DNA of 64,000 bases from Cherax quadricarinatus. Taxonomy: Eukaryota; Arthropoda; Malacostraca; Decapoda; Parastacidae. The notes below the pieces were generated by a model that did no database searches, had not been told where the DNA came from, and saw only the letters and a list, made by a program, of their open reading frames with translations. The translations under genes and the position numbers were made by a program. Every line of letters starts with the position of its first letter. Position 1 is the first letter of the stretch. The DNA is taken from contig NC_091372.1 of NCBI RefSeq assembly GCF_038502225.1, positions 10,939,642 through 11,003,641 of the forward strand, in the 5' to 3' direction. This document shows, piece after piece, positions 63,906 to 64,000 of this stretch.

Positions 63906-64000
63906 TTTTTCTTCAGCCTACGGATCTTTCTCAAAGTTTTTATAACAAATTTCATTACCTTAAGCAGAGTAAATGGTTGATATTTTGACTAGAAAGTCAT

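Overview
The window is animal nuclear DNA, most likely from a decapod crustacean and probably a crayfish. This rests on very high repeat content, spliced genes with GT-AG introns, and repeat families I recognise from decapod genomes. The key family is a CR1-like LINE tail containing CCCCGCGGCCCGGTCTG; tRNA-headed SINEs ending in (ATT)n are also present. No database search was possible, so the species is inference. Nothing prokaryotic, viral or CRISPR-like is present.

Host genes. (1) A 1237-residue C2H2 zinc-finger protein is encoded on the minus strand in one long exon (7570-11283), with 22 fingers in three clusters and a run of four SUMO-consensus lysines. (2) Two plus-strand genes for small secreted Thr/Pro-rich proteins lie in tandem and are visible only when short exons are joined. 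Gene TR1 has exons at 22742-22817 and 28476-28588, plus a probable last exon at 34422-34624. Gene TR2 has a TATA box at 56215 and exons at 56283-56343, 59003-59148, 60424-60528, 61133-61255 and 63464-63526, then runs off the window. Both begin with a signal peptide ending ..AAP and a phase-1 intron, and both carry the same repeat just before exon 2, so they look like duplicates of one locus. (3) A minus-strand signal-peptide plus coiled-coil exon lies at 166-481. (4) Weaker exon candidates are a membrane-protein exon at 31888-32063 (-), a two- or three-exon small gene at 42392-43122 (+), and a short exon at 19351-19426 (-).

Mobile DNA fills most of the rest. At least six non-LTR retrotransposon families are present. 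They are labelled here LINE-A (CR1-like, 950-2140), LINE-B (RTE-like endonuclease-RT, 12241-15480 and many 3' ends), LINE-C (CR1-like with a CTCCAGGTA tail, 25547-27862 and 61418-63172), LINE-D (RNase H-bearing, 24078-25500), LINE-E (CR1-like with a (CA)n tail, 44110-47724) and LINE-F (37648-38100). All copies are truncated or broken; LINE-E at 44110-46728 has a single stop in its visible frame. Two tRNA-headed SINE subfamilies (SINE-T1 and SINE-T2), several non-coding repeats (TACCTCTGTAA repeat, GAAACGTT repeat and others) and DNA-transposon MITEs with TTAA or TA flanks are also present.

Tandem arrays make up roughly a fifth of the window. The largest is a 7.9-kb block of 21-bp units (47725-55630) in two sequence subfamilies separated by a LINE-A tail. 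It stays open in several frames only because 21 is divisible by 3. Other arrays have periods of 16, 22, 27, 29, 30, 31, 40, 41, 42, 57, 60 and 61 bp. Several independent arrays are amplified from the same internal segment of the tRNA-headed SINE. Large inverted duplications of repeat ends occur at 15509-16275, 18030-18870, 19917-20225 and 25547-26885.
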